Shown here: positions 1 through 8,380 of the stretch, in pieces
Layout of the letters: each line of letters starts with the position of its first letter
Numbering within the stretch: position 1 is the stretch's first letter
Assembly: GCF_009766085.1 (NCBI RefSeq)
Contig: NZ_LMUF01000042.1
Span: forward strand, 72,083-136,082
Length of the DNA: 64,000 nt
Source: Burkholderia sp. S171
Lineage (GTDB): Bacteria; Pseudomonadota; Gammaproteobacteria; Burkholderiales; Burkholderiaceae
Direction: 5' to 3'
Program-made: the position numbers and the translations under genes
The notes under the pieces: generated by a model
The model's database searches: none
What the model was told of the DNA's origin: nothing
Seen by the model: only the letters and a program-made list of their open reading frames with translations

Positions 1-53
1 TGTTTGGTTGCTACGCTCAGCACGGCCGCCGGAGCCGCCTGAGCACCGCCGAA

Positions 54-2204
54 TCAATCCGCTTCTCCTACGGGCGCCAGTGCATCGTCCTCGCTTGCGG
101 AGTGGCATTGCGTGTCCTCATGCAGGACGCTATCCGGCGATAGCACGTCGATCAAGTCATCTGCCGACATCGGATGACCGAGCAGGAAACCTTGCAGGGA
201 ATTGCAACCAAGGCGGGTCAGGAATTCTTGCTGCGCCCGCGTCTCCACACCCTCGGCTACGATGTTCAGATTGAGCGTCTGACCCAGCGCCACGATTGCC
301 GACACAATCGCTGCATCCTCTGTGTCGCGGGCCAGGTCGCGGATAAACCCACGGTCGATTTTCAGCTCGCTTGCCGGCAGCCGTTTCAGATAGAGAAGAC
401 TTGAATAGCCCGTGCCAAAGTCGTCGATGGAAATTTGCACGCCCATATCGTGCAATTGCTCCAGGATTTGCAAGCTTGCATCGACATCATGCATGGCCGT
501 GGACTCGGTGATCTCGAGCATCAGGCAGCTCGGTTCCAGCAGATGGCGCGCCAGGGTCTCCCGGACGGTTCGAATAAGACCCGCATGCCTGAACTGCACA
601 GCCGACAGGTTGACCGCCATGGTCAGGTCCCGGTGGCCCGCGTTGCGCAACACCGCAATCTGCCGGCAAGCCTCGTCGAATACCCATTCGCCAATTGGCA
701 CGATCAAGCCGGTTTTCTCCGCCAACGGGATGAACTGGTCCGGCGGAATCAACCCGCGAGTGGGATGCCGCCAACGCACCAGCGCTTCCACGCCGACTAC
801 GGGCCCGTTGGGTGCCGTGAACTTCGGTTGATATTGCAAGATCAACTGGCTCCGATCAACCGCCGCGCGGAGATCTTGCACGAGCTGCAATTGCTCATGC
901 ACATTCGCGTTCATCGAGGCTTCGAAGAAGCAGTAGGTATTTCGTCCCAGCGCCTTCGCGTGATACATCGCGGCATCCGCGTTGATCAGCAATTCCTCCC
1001 GATCAAAACCGTTGCCGGGATACATCGCGATACCAATGCTGGTCGACACACGCAAGTCGCGGCCGGCAAGCTGAAAGGGCTCTCGTATGATGGCCAATAT
1101 TTTATCGGCGAGTGTTGCTGCATCGGCCGGTTCGAATACCTCCGCGAGCAGCACGAACTCGTCACCGCCCACGCGCGCGACCGTGTCCTGGGACCGAACA
1201 TTCACCCCAATGCGTTGCGCGACTTCGACCAGCAACAAGTCGCCAACGTGATGGCCGTAGGCGTCGTTGACTGCCTTGAACCCGTCCAGGTCCATGAACA
1301 TCAGCGCGAAGCGGCCATGCTCGCGAACAGCGCGCTGGATCGCGCGATCGAGCCGATCTTCCAGCAGCACCCGGTTGGGAAGCTTGGTGAGGGCATCGTG
1401 CAACGCCAGGTAGGTCAATTCCTGGTTCGCCTCAGCGAGCGAGACCGCCAATATGGCGGTACGTGACTCCAGCCGAAGGTCAAAAATTGAAATAATCAGT
1501 GCAATGGCGAGTACCGCCAGCGTGGAAACAATGATCACCAGCGCGAGCCATCCTGCGCTCACGCCCTCATGCACGGCACCACACACGCTCCCAAGCGGAA
1601 ACTGCGCGGCGGCCATGCCGGTGTAGTGCATCGTGACAATCGCAAGGCCCATCACCACCGCGGCGCCTGCACGCATCGGCCGAACCATGGGTAAAAGGCG
1701 ACGCAGGTGGAATGCAATCCACAACGCCGCGCCCGACGCGAGAATCGCGATGACGACGGAAAGGATAAAAAGCGACGGGATGTAGCTGATTCCGGGCGTC
1801 ATGCGCAACGCAGCCATGCCCGTATAGTGCATACCCGCGACGCCGGCACCCATCAATACGGCGCCACCGATCAATCGCGACACGGGCAGCTCGTTCTGGC
1901 CCACAAGCCACAGCGCGAACGCCGACGACGCGATGGCGATCAGAAGCGAAAGTACCGTGATGGCCGGGTCATAGCCGAGCGAGATCGGCAAGCTGAAGGC
2001 CAGCATGCCGACAAAGTGCATCGACCAGATGCCCGTGCCCATGGCGCACGCGCCGCCTATCAGCCATCCAAAGGATGCCCGTCCCTGTGAGGTAGAAATG
2101 CGGCCCGCCATGTCCAGGCCCGTATACGAGGCCAGAATCGCGACAAGCAGCGAGAACAAGACGAGCAAACTATTGTAGCTGCCAGCAAGCATGGGGTATT
2201 CCAT
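54..2204 (-). CDS. MHYT-GGDEF-EAL cyclic-di-GMP signalling protein
   Basis: Inner-membrane protein of 716 residues that probably both makes and degrades cyclic di-GMP. The N-terminal third is a run of hydrophobic helices carrying the MHYT sensor repeats (SMHFVG once and MHYTG twice), thought to bind metal, CO, NO or O2. It is followed by a diguanylate cyclase domain with an intact GGDEF motif at residues 346-350. The EAL phosphodiesterase domain has EALVRW from residue 473, then EITES, IDDFGTGYSSL and VAEGVET. All key catalytic motifs of both enzymes look intact, so which activity dominates cannot be told. The ATG at 2204 has only a weak ribosome site; an ATG four codons further in (MLAGSYNS) is also possible. 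It has no operon partner in view. Confidence 0.93.
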   Translation of the reverse strand: MEYPMLAGSYNSLLVLFSLLVAILASYTGLDMAGRISTSQGRASFGWLIGGACAMGTGIWSMHFVGMLAFSLPISLGYDPAITVLSLLIAIASSAFALWLVGQNELPVSRLIGGAVLMGAGVAGMHYTGMAALRMTPGISYIPSLFILSVVIAILASGAALWIAFHLRRLLPMVRPMRAGAAVVMGLAIVTMHYTGMAAAQFPLGSVCGAVHEGVSAGWLALVIIVSTLAVLAIALIISIFDLRLESRTAILAVSLAEANQELTYLALHDALTKLPNRVLLEDRLDRAIQRAVREHGRFALMFMDLDGFKAVNDAYGHHVGDLLLVEVAQRIGVNVRSQDTVARVGGDEFVLLAEVFEPADAATLADKILAIIREPFQLAGRDLRVSTSIGIAMYPGNGFDREELLINADAAMYHAKALGRNTYCFFEASMNANVHEQLQLVQDLRAAVDRSQLILQYQPKFTAPNGPVVGVEALVRWRHPTRGLIPPDQFIPLAEKTGLIVPIGEWVFDEACRQIAVLRNAGHRDLTMAVNLSAVQFRHAGLIRTVRETLARHLLEPSCLMLEITESTAMHDVDASLQILEQLHDMGVQISIDDFGTGYSSLLYLKRLPASELKIDRGFIRDLARDTEDAAIVSAIVALGQTLNLNIVAEGVETRAQQEFLTRLGCNSLQGFLLGHPMSADDLIDVLSPDSVLHEDTQCHSASEDDALAPVGEAD

Positions 2205-2518
2205 AGGTGTTGATCCGAACTGCGTGGATCTCTCTCGCCGCGTCCGCGCACGACAGCGTGAGCATCAAGTGATTGTCGAGCGTTAGCCTCCCACGTGAAA
2301 CAGGTGCCTGAGGCACGAAGAAAAAGCGGCAAGGAGAGTCAGCCCGGTGTGCGCAAGTCGCGATAGCCGTGCTCACGGCAACGGTTCACGCATTACTTAT
2401 AACGACCCGATGCCCGAAAACTTGAAAGCAACTTGAACCGTATGACGGTTTTTTGCAACGCGGGCGAGGTCACTCTGATGCGGGCGGCCGTGGGGGCGGG
2501 CCGACGCATGAAACATAC

Positions 2519-2562
2519 GTGCCCGGCAGCAATCGATTGAAGAATCGACCTCTGCCGGGCAC
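2519..2562 (-). terminator. nested inverted repeat, probable terminator of the monooxygenase gene
   Basis: GTGCCCGGCAG (2519-2529) pairs perfectly with CTGCCGGGCAC (2552-2562). Inside the loop a second perfect repeat, TCGATT/AATCGA, closes on GAAG. It lies just past the minus-strand monooxygenase stop at 2603. The minus-strand sequence after the stem contains only a short TTT, so termination is likely but not certain. The rest of 2205-2602 shows nothing gene-like. Confidence 0.5.
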
Positions 2563-2602
2563 GGCTGACACTCCGTTGCAAAGCGTCAGTTACAGCCTGC
2601 CA

Positions 2603-4405
2603 CTACGACAAATGATGCACCTCTTGCAAGCCGAACACCGGCGTTGGAATCCCCTCCATCCGCGCCTTGAGTTGCAGCGATAAATACTGCGAGTAATGCC
2701 GCGATTGATGCAGGTTCCCGCCATGGAACCACAACGCCTGCTGCTGCGTGGGTTTCCACATGTTGCGCTGCTCGCCTTCCCACGGCCCCGGGTCCTTGGT
2801 CGTATTCGATCCCAATCCCCACACCTTGCCCACCTTGTCCGCCACCTCGCGCGATATAAGATCCGCGGCCCAGCCGTTCATCGACCCATAACCGGTCGCG
2901 TACACAACCAGATCCGCTTCAAGTTCGCTGCCATCGCTAAGCACGACCGAGTGCTCTTTCAGCTCCACGACACCCACGCCGCTCTTCAGCTTGATCTTGC
3001 CATCCGCGACGAGGTCCCCTGCGCCCACGTCAATATAATAGCCCGATCCGCGCCGCAGATATTTCATGAAGAGACCCGAGTCGTCATCGCCGAAATCAAG
3101 CATGAAACCTCTTTTCTCCAGCCGGTCATAAAACTCCGCGTCACGCTCCCTGATCGCCTTGTACACCGGGATCTGAAACTCGTGCAGGATCTTGTACGGA
3201 ACCGATGCGAACGTCAGGTCAGCCTTCATCGTGGTCATGCCCGCCGCCACCGCGCGCTCGGAGTAAAGATCACCCAGCGCCAGGTCCATCAGCGAGTCCG
3301 ACTTGACTATGTGCGTGGATGAACGCTGCACCATGGTCACATCCACGCCCGCTTCCCACAGCGCCCCGCAGATATCGTGCGAAGAGTTATTCGCGCCGAT
3401 CACCACGACCTTCTTGCCCTTGTAAGCATCCGGTCCCGGATGTTTCGACGAATGATGCTGCTCGCCTTTGAACACATCCATGCCCTTGAACTTCGGCAGA
3501 TTCGGTTTGCCCGACATGCCGGTGGCAAGCACGAGTTGCTTCGGCCGAAGCGTCAGTTTTTCTCCGCCCCGCTCGACTTCCACGATCCATTCGCCCGCGG
3601 CCTCGTCGTATCGAGCGGACGTGCACGTGGTCGCCCCCCAGTAGTTCAACTCCATCACCTTTGTGTACATTTCAAGCCAGTCGCCAATCTTGTCCTTCGG
3701 CGAAAACACCGGCCAGTTGTCCGGGAACGGCAAATACGGCATGTGGTCGTACCAGACCGGATCATGCAGGCACAGTGTTTTATAACGTGCACGCCAGGCG
3801 TCGCCAGGCCGCTCGTTCTTATCGATAATGATGGCAGGCACACCCAGTTGCCGCAGCCGCGCGCCTAACGCAATGCCGCCCTGCCCGCCGCCGACGATCA
3901 GGCAATACGGCTGCTTCTCATAACCCAGCGTCTCCTGTTCGGCCTCGCGATTCTCTTTCCAGCTAGTGCGGTCCGTACGCGCGCCGTGTTCGGCGCCCAT
4001 CGGCCGCTTGGCGCCCTTCGGTTCTTCGTGGCCCTTGAGTTCGGTCATGGTCGTGAGCAACGTCCAGATCTGCCCGTCCTTCACGCGGATAAAACCCGTG
4101 CCGCGCGCAACGCCCGTCTCGAACGTGATCCACGCTTGCGTCACGCCATCCGCTTCGGTCGCCGTTTCGTTATCGGCAATCTTCAGTTTCGACGGCTTGA
4201 CCGTGTTCAACTGCGAATTCAGCATCGCGGCAATCTGCTCGCGGCCTTCCATCGTCTTGATGTTCCAGGTGAACGCGACAAGGTCGCGCCAGTAACCATC
4301 GGGCTGGAATAGCGCAACGGCCGCCTCTGTGTCGCCGCTTTTTAGCGCGGCCTCGAATGTCTCCAGGATGTTCGTGATGGTTTGGTTCGGATTCTGTTCA
4401 GACAT
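2603..4405 (-). CDS. flavin-containing monooxygenase with NTF2/SnoaL-like N-terminal extension
   Basis: Predicted FAD/NADPH monooxygenase of 600 residues. Residues 1 to about 130 look like a small NTF2/SnoaL-type cone domain. The flavoprotein core starts near residue 165 with a Rossmann motif (VGGGQGGIALG); a second nucleotide motif (VIGANNSSHDICG) probably binds NADPH, and YATGYG is the usual C-terminal FMO/BVMO signature. Such enzymes insert oxygen into soft nucleophiles or ketones; the substrate is unknown. The start is well supported: GGAGGAG lies five bases before the ATG. It is encoded just downstream of, and in the same direction as, a GAF-Fis regulator, which is the best candidate for its control. 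No canonical sigma54 promoter is seen in the 99-bp gap. Confidence 0.88.
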   Translation of the reverse strand: MSEQNPNQTITNILETFEAALKSGDTEAAVALFQPDGYWRDLVAFTWNIKTMEGREQIAAMLNSQLNTVKPSKLKIADNETATEADGVTQAWITFETGVARGTGFIRVKDGQIWTLLTTMTELKGHEEPKGAKRPMGAEHGARTDRTSWKENREAEQETLGYEKQPYCLIVGGGQGGIALGARLRQLGVPAIIIDKNERPGDAWRARYKTLCLHDPVWYDHMPYLPFPDNWPVFSPKDKIGDWLEMYTKVMELNYWGATTCTSARYDEAAGEWIVEVERGGEKLTLRPKQLVLATGMSGKPNLPKFKGMDVFKGEQHHSSKHPGPDAYKGKKVVVIGANNSSHDICGALWEAGVDVTMVQRSSTHIVKSDSLMDLALGDLYSERAVAAGMTTMKADLTFASVPYKILHEFQIPVYKAIRERDAEFYDRLEKRGFMLDFGDDDSGLFMKYLRRGSGYYIDVGAGDLVADGKIKLKSGVGVVELKEHSVVLSDGSELEADLVVYATGYGSMNGWAADLISREVADKVGKVWGLGSNTTKDPGPWEGEQRNMWKPTQQQALWFHGGNLHQSRHYSQYLSLQLKARMEGIPTPVFGLQEVHHLS

Positions 4406-4433
4406 AGTTGCTCCTCCATGAGATACGGATCAC

Positions 4434-4451
4434 TAAGTATCGATTTAGTAT
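4434..4451. repeat. tandem AGTATCG repeat in the monooxygenase 5' region
   Basis: AGTATCG occurs at 4434-4440 and 4445-4451 within the wider pattern TWAGTATCGRT. The 11-base period is one helical turn, 29-46 bases before the monooxygenase ATG. Such phasing suits a regulator operator. No other copy was noticed. Confidence 0.3.
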
Positions 4452-4504
4452 CGGTTTAAAAAGACGGGTTCTCTGCCCGCTAGAATAAAAATCCCTGCTT
4501 ACTG

Positions 4505-5647
4505 CTAGCGCCTGTGCGGCGCCACTATTCCAAACTTCGTTATGCGCCGGTACAACGTTGCCCGAGATAAACCCAGCGCTTGCGCCGCTATGACGGGCCG
4601 CCATTTAGCATCGGTCATCGCAGCAAGTATGCGGGCACGTTCCAGTGTTTCGCTTTCGGACAACGCGGGCGTGACAGGTTGGGCGGCTTCGCGCGATGTC
4701 GGCGACGAGCTTCTGGAAGCGCGCAGGACAGGCAGCCTGACACGCGCATGCAGCGGCGACCCGGACTCGATCAACCTGAACGAGATGAGATCGCGTCCGG
4801 GGCGTGCATCGAGCAGACGTTCCGCGCGGATATCGAAGAGTTCAGAGACGTGGCGCGGCAACCGATCCAGCCCCGGCACACATTCCTTCGCGCGCCGGTT
4901 AGCCGCGATCGCGTAACCGCGTGCATCGAAAGCGATGAGTATTTCCGGCTGCGCCTCAACGTAATGCCGGCTGCGATGCGCGAGCAAAACCCAGCAGTGC
5001 GTAGTCGCGTTGAGAAAGAAACCGTCCTCAATCAGCAACGCGCTTTGCCGCACGATATGGTTGACCAGCCGCTGACTATCGCGCTCCTCGGGCGAGCGCA
5101 CCGCTGAGGCATCCAGTACGCCGATCAACTCGCCTTGCACACCGAAGATAGGCGATGCGCTACACGTCAGCGTAGTAAACGCCGCGCGGAAATGATCGGT
5201 CTTGTGAACGGTGATCGCCTCGGCGTCGAGCAATACCGACGCAACGCCGCATGTCCCCTCTTCGCGTTCGGACCAGCACGACCCGGGATACAAACCCGCA
5301 CGCTTGAATTCGTGCCGGCGATCGCGATCCACGCGGTAGTCGATGGTCACGCCCTGTGCATCGGTCAACATCACGCAGTAGTCGGCTTCGCGTACAGTTT
5401 CATGCAGTCGCGAAAGGCATTCGCCCGATGCACGCAGCACGGTTTCTTCGCGCTGCTGGACATCGCGTAATTCGGGAACGGTCAGGATGCGCGGGCCAAT
5501 AGTCGCGCCCGGGTCGAGATGATATTGCTCCAGCGACCGCTTATACGATGACGCCAGCCGCGACCCATCGGCACCCGGGCTGCTCATGCGGCCTTCTATC
5601 ACGTTGCGCACGCGATCGATGTGTCTGGTCTGCGAAACATACGGCAT
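4505..5647 (-). CDS. AcoR-like GAF/Fis-HTH regulator lacking the AAA+ domain
   Basis: DNA-binding regulator of about 380 residues resembling the two ends of an AcoR-type enhancer-binding protein. The N-terminal GAF-like part contains the family pattern CSASPIFGVQGELIGVLDAS, and the C-terminus is a Fis-type helix-turn-helix (IAAQALGLSRATLYRRI). No Walker A, no GAFTGA and no room for an AAA+ domain exist between them, so it cannot drive sigma54 open-complex formation in the normal way. It may be a sigma70 regulator or an anti-activator. The ATG at 5647 (MPYVSQ) has GGAGA seven bases upstream and is preferred over an upstream in-frame start at 5683. It sits between the monooxygenase and a full-length AcoR homologue on the same strand. 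Confidence 0.85.
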   Translation of the reverse strand: MPYVSQTRHIDRVRNVIEGRMSSPGADGSRLASSYKRSLEQYHLDPGATIGPRILTVPELRDVQQREETVLRASGECLSRLHETVREADYCVMLTDAQGVTIDYRVDRDRRHEFKRAGLYPGSCWSEREEGTCGVASVLLDAEAITVHKTDHFRAAFTTLTCSASPIFGVQGELIGVLDASAVRSPEERDSQRLVNHIVRQSALLIEDGFFLNATTHCWVLLAHRSRHYVEAQPEILIAFDARGYAIAANRRAKECVPGLDRLPRHVSELFDIRAERLLDARPGRDLISFRLIESGSPLHARVRLPVLRASRSSSPTSREAAQPVTPALSESETLERARILAAMTDAKWRPVIAAQALGLSRATLYRRITKFGIVAPHRR

Positions 5648-5777
5648 GAAGAGTCTCCGGCGGATTCGGTGCGCTCGCGTCATTCACGACACGCTGCAAC
5701 CCGAAAACTTAAACGCATGGTGACGTTTTAGCATGCGTGTTCCGGGAGATCACACCGCAGTGCACCATCGAAGTTGA

Positions 5778-5806
5778 TGAGACATTTGTCTCAGTCATTT
5801 GTCTCA
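5778..5806. repeat. TGAGACA/TGTCTCA palindrome with a third half-site
   Basis: TGAGACA (5778-5784) and TGTCTCA (5787-5793) form a perfect palindrome around TT. CATTTGTCTCA then recurs at 5796-5806, 13 bases after its first copy (5783-5793). The site lies upstream of the GAF-Fis regulator (start 5647) and just past the stop of the sigma54 activator. It looks like an operator for one of these two Fis-type proteins, possibly autoregulatory. Confidence 0.4.
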
Positions 5807-5819
5807 ACCAACGGCGACG

Positions 5820-7811
5820 TTATCGACGCCGCGTTTCCTCGATCGCAGCCATCTTCCGGTAGAGCGTGTTACGCGATACGCCAAGCATTCGCGCCGCCGC
5901 CGAGACGTTGCCGGCGTGTGTATCGAGCGCTGCCGCAACGGCGGACAACGCGAGATCGTCAAGCCGAGCGCTACTGTCCCTGGCAGACGGCTGCGAAGCC
6001 GCTTGCACGCTCTCCGCGTGGCGTTCGTCATCGAAGAAATCTTGCGGCAGATGATCAAGGTCAATGCACGTTTCATGATCATCGAGCATCGCGCATGCGG
6101 TCCTCAGCACGTTCGCGAGTTGCCGGAAGTTTCCTGGCCACGGATGCCGTGTGAACGCCGCCAGCACCTCAGGCGACACCCTGATGGACTCGCCGGTCGC
6201 GCGCTCGGCACGCAGGATCTTTTCGACGGTCACCGCCAGGTCCGTACGCTGGCGCAACGGCGGCAGCGTCACCAGCAGACCGTTGATCCGGTAGTAAAGA
6301 TCCTCGCGGAATTCGCCCGCGGTGACGCGCTCGCGCAGATTGCGGTTGGTCGCGCAGATCAGGGCGAAATCAACCGGCACAGCGCGCGTGCTGCCCAGCG
6401 GCGTCACCGTGCGCTCTTGAAGCACGCGCAGCAAACGGCTTTGCAATGAGAACGGCATATCGCCAATTTCATCAAGGAACAATGTGCCGCCATCGGCTTG
6501 CAGGATCTTGCCGCAAGCGCCGCGTTTGGACGCACCCGTGAACGCCCCTTCCTCATAACCGAACAACTCCGCTTCTATCAGCGTGTCCGGGATCGACGCA
6601 CAATTCACCGCCACGAACGGCCCGTCGCGACGCGGCGAGTCACGATGCACCGCGCTCGCCAGGACATCCTTGCCGGTACCCGTCTCGCCGCCAATCAGGA
6701 TTGGAATATTTTTACCGATTACCTTGCGTACCCGTTCAACGAGCGCCGCAACTTGGGCATCGCCGGTCATCAGGTAACGCAGGCCGGAGAGTTTCGGCTG
6801 CGGTTCGGAGATGCGTTTGCGAACGACGACATCGGTGACATCGTGGGTATCGGTCGAGAGTGCAACGGCGGTCGAACGTCTCAGATCAGCGCTGGCAAAT
6901 ACGTTGACGCCACTGTGCAGGCAGAGCGAAATCGTGCGCTCGACGGGCGTGCCCACGCTGCTGCGTACACGGTCGAACAGCTCGCCACACGAGACGTTGA
7001 ATAACGATGACAAGGTATGCGCGCGCAACGAGGCTAGCGGCATTCCAAATTGAAATTGTGCGCTGCGATTCGCCGATAGAAACCGGCCATCGGACCTGAA
7101 CGCGACAATGCCTTCCATCAGCGTGCCAATAAACTCGGGACGCCCGTGAAAATGAATGCGCAGTGCTTCAGGGAAGGCGCTGGTGAACAAATGATTTTCG
7201 ATCATCTGCGCGGACATCTTGGCAAGCGCCATGGTGTGACGGCTATGGCCACGGCAATCGCCGGTTACATCGAGAACGCCTAACAGCTCACCGAACGGAT
7301 CGAGAATGGGCACGCTCGAACACGCAAGGAACCGGTTCGCACGCAGGTAGTGCTGGTCGCCGAACACCATGGTGGCGTCGCGTGCGGCAATGGCCGTGCC
7401 AATGGCGTTGGTGCCCTGTTGCTGTTCGCTCCATAGCGCGCCCGGACGCAGCGCGACGCGGTCGGCACGAGCGAGGAAATCGTCGTCGCCGAGCGAATGC
7501 AGGATCAGCCCTTCAGAGTCGGTCAGCACAACCATGCTATGCGTATTGGCGATCTGCCCGTAGAGCGTTTCTATGACGGGCAGCGCGTGCGAGCAGAGCG
7601 CGCGGTTCTGTTCGCGCTTGAGCAGGAGATCGGGTTCGGCGAGCACGCGGTAGTCGGGGCGCATGGTGTCCGACAGCCCAAAGCTCCGGGAACGTTCGTG
7701 CGATTGCCTAATGATGTCCTGGCCCTCCATACGACCAGCGTGATCGCTGGCCAGCAGCGCGGATCGGCTTGATCCGCTTGAACGTTCGATAGAAACCGGG
7801 TTCATAACCAT
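5820..7811 (-). CDS. sigma54-dependent transcriptional activator, AcoR family
   Basis: Enhancer-binding protein of 663 residues that should activate sigma54 promoters. It has an N-terminal GAF-type sensor region, then an AAA+ domain with Walker A GETGTGK near residue 375, the sigma54-contact motif GAFTGA near 420, Walker B-type GGTLFLDEIGD and ATNRNLRE. It ends in a Fis-type helix-turn-helix (VSAAARMLGVSRNTLYRKM). The start at 7811 has GGAGGAG four bases upstream; an ATG two codons later is also possible. AcoR proteins typically respond to acetoin, acetaldehyde or related carbonyls. The aldehyde dehydrogenase upstream carries a sigma54 promoter and paired upstream sites, so it is the likely target. 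Confidence 0.93.
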   Translation of the reverse strand: MVMNPVSIERSSGSSRSALLASDHAGRMEGQDIIRQSHERSRSFGLSDTMRPDYRVLAEPDLLLKREQNRALCSHALPVIETLYGQIANTHSMVVLTDSEGLILHSLGDDDFLARADRVALRPGALWSEQQQGTNAIGTAIAARDATMVFGDQHYLRANRFLACSSVPILDPFGELLGVLDVTGDCRGHSRHTMALAKMSAQMIENHLFTSAFPEALRIHFHGRPEFIGTLMEGIVAFRSDGRFLSANRSAQFQFGMPLASLRAHTLSSLFNVSCGELFDRVRSSVGTPVERTISLCLHSGVNVFASADLRRSTAVALSTDTHDVTDVVVRKRISEPQPKLSGLRYLMTGDAQVAALVERVRKVIGKNIPILIGGETGTGKDVLASAVHRDSPRRDGPFVAVNCASIPDTLIEAELFGYEEGAFTGASKRGACGKILQADGGTLFLDEIGDMPFSLQSRLLRVLQERTVTPLGSTRAVPVDFALICATNRNLRERVTAGEFREDLYYRINGLLVTLPPLRQRTDLAVTVEKILRAERATGESIRVSPEVLAAFTRHPWPGNFRQLANVLRTACAMLDDHETCIDLDHLPQDFFDDERHAESVQAASQPSARDSSARLDDLALSAVAAALDTHAGNVSAAARMLGVSRNTLYRKMAAIEETRRR

Positions 7812-7913
7812 TGTCTCCTCCGCCAGCATTCGCGGAAGGAGTCGGTCGTCAGCTCCGCCCGTCGCGTGGTCGATCGAGACAATGTACCACTGCTACAGCG
7901 TTCAACCCCGGGT

Positions 7914-8306
7914 TTAGCCCGTCACGTGCTCGACCGGATGGCGCTCGAGCCAGGCAGATTCGGTATCGTCGAAAAGACGTGATCGCGTCAGAAAACGCAA
8001 CCCGCTGGGGCGTTCCAGCGAAAACATGCCGCCATTGCCCGGCACGCAATCGATGATCAACTGGGTGTGCTGCCAGTATTCAAATTGCGATTCGCTCATG
8101 TAGAACGGCACGCCGGCGATCTCGCCGAGTTTGACGTCCGATGAGCCGACCATGAATTCAGCGACCGGGAAACACATGGGCGCGCTGCCGTCGCAACAAC
8201 CGCCGGACTGATGGAATAACACTAGCCCGTGCTCGGCCTTCAGCTTCTCGATCAACTCGATTGCTGCCGGAGTTACCACCACGCGCGAAACTTCTTGTTC
8301 GGTCAT
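7914..8306 (-). CDS. DUF779 family protein
   Basis: Small protein of about 130 residues with the DUF779 hallmark HQSGGCCDGSAPMC and a later YMSESQFEYWQHTQ segment. The family has no proven activity but is very often encoded next to aldehyde or alcohol dehydrogenases, as here, where it follows the dehydrogenase on the same strand with a gap of about 75 bp. The clustered cysteines and histidines suggest metal binding or redox work. The ATG at 8306 is chosen; an in-frame GTG at 8318 is possible, and neither has a strong ribosome site. Confidence 0.9.
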   Translation of the reverse strand: MTEQEVSRVVVTPAAIELIEKLKAEHGLVLFHQSGGCCDGSAPMCFPVAEFMVGSSDVKLGEIAGVPFYMSESQFEYWQHTQLIIDCVPGNGGMFSLERPSGLRFLTRSRLFDDTESAWLERHPVEHVTG

Positions 8307-8380
8307 AAGGGTTTCCACTTAACGCGCAACATGGCGAGCCGCAAAAGCGGCCCGCTATTCAGATCAAACAACTACGCCGA

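Noticed and set aside
435-1466. 343-codon plus-strand open frame
   Set aside because: Exactly antisense to the GGDEF-EAL gene; arginine/histidine/glutamine-rich composition typical of high-GC shadow frames, no ribosome site.
8338-8351. GCCGC-AAAA-GCGGC hairpin between the aldehyde dehydrogenase and DUF779 genes
   Set aside because: Short stem without T-run between co-directional genes; may be a weak processing or attenuation site but unsupported as a terminator.
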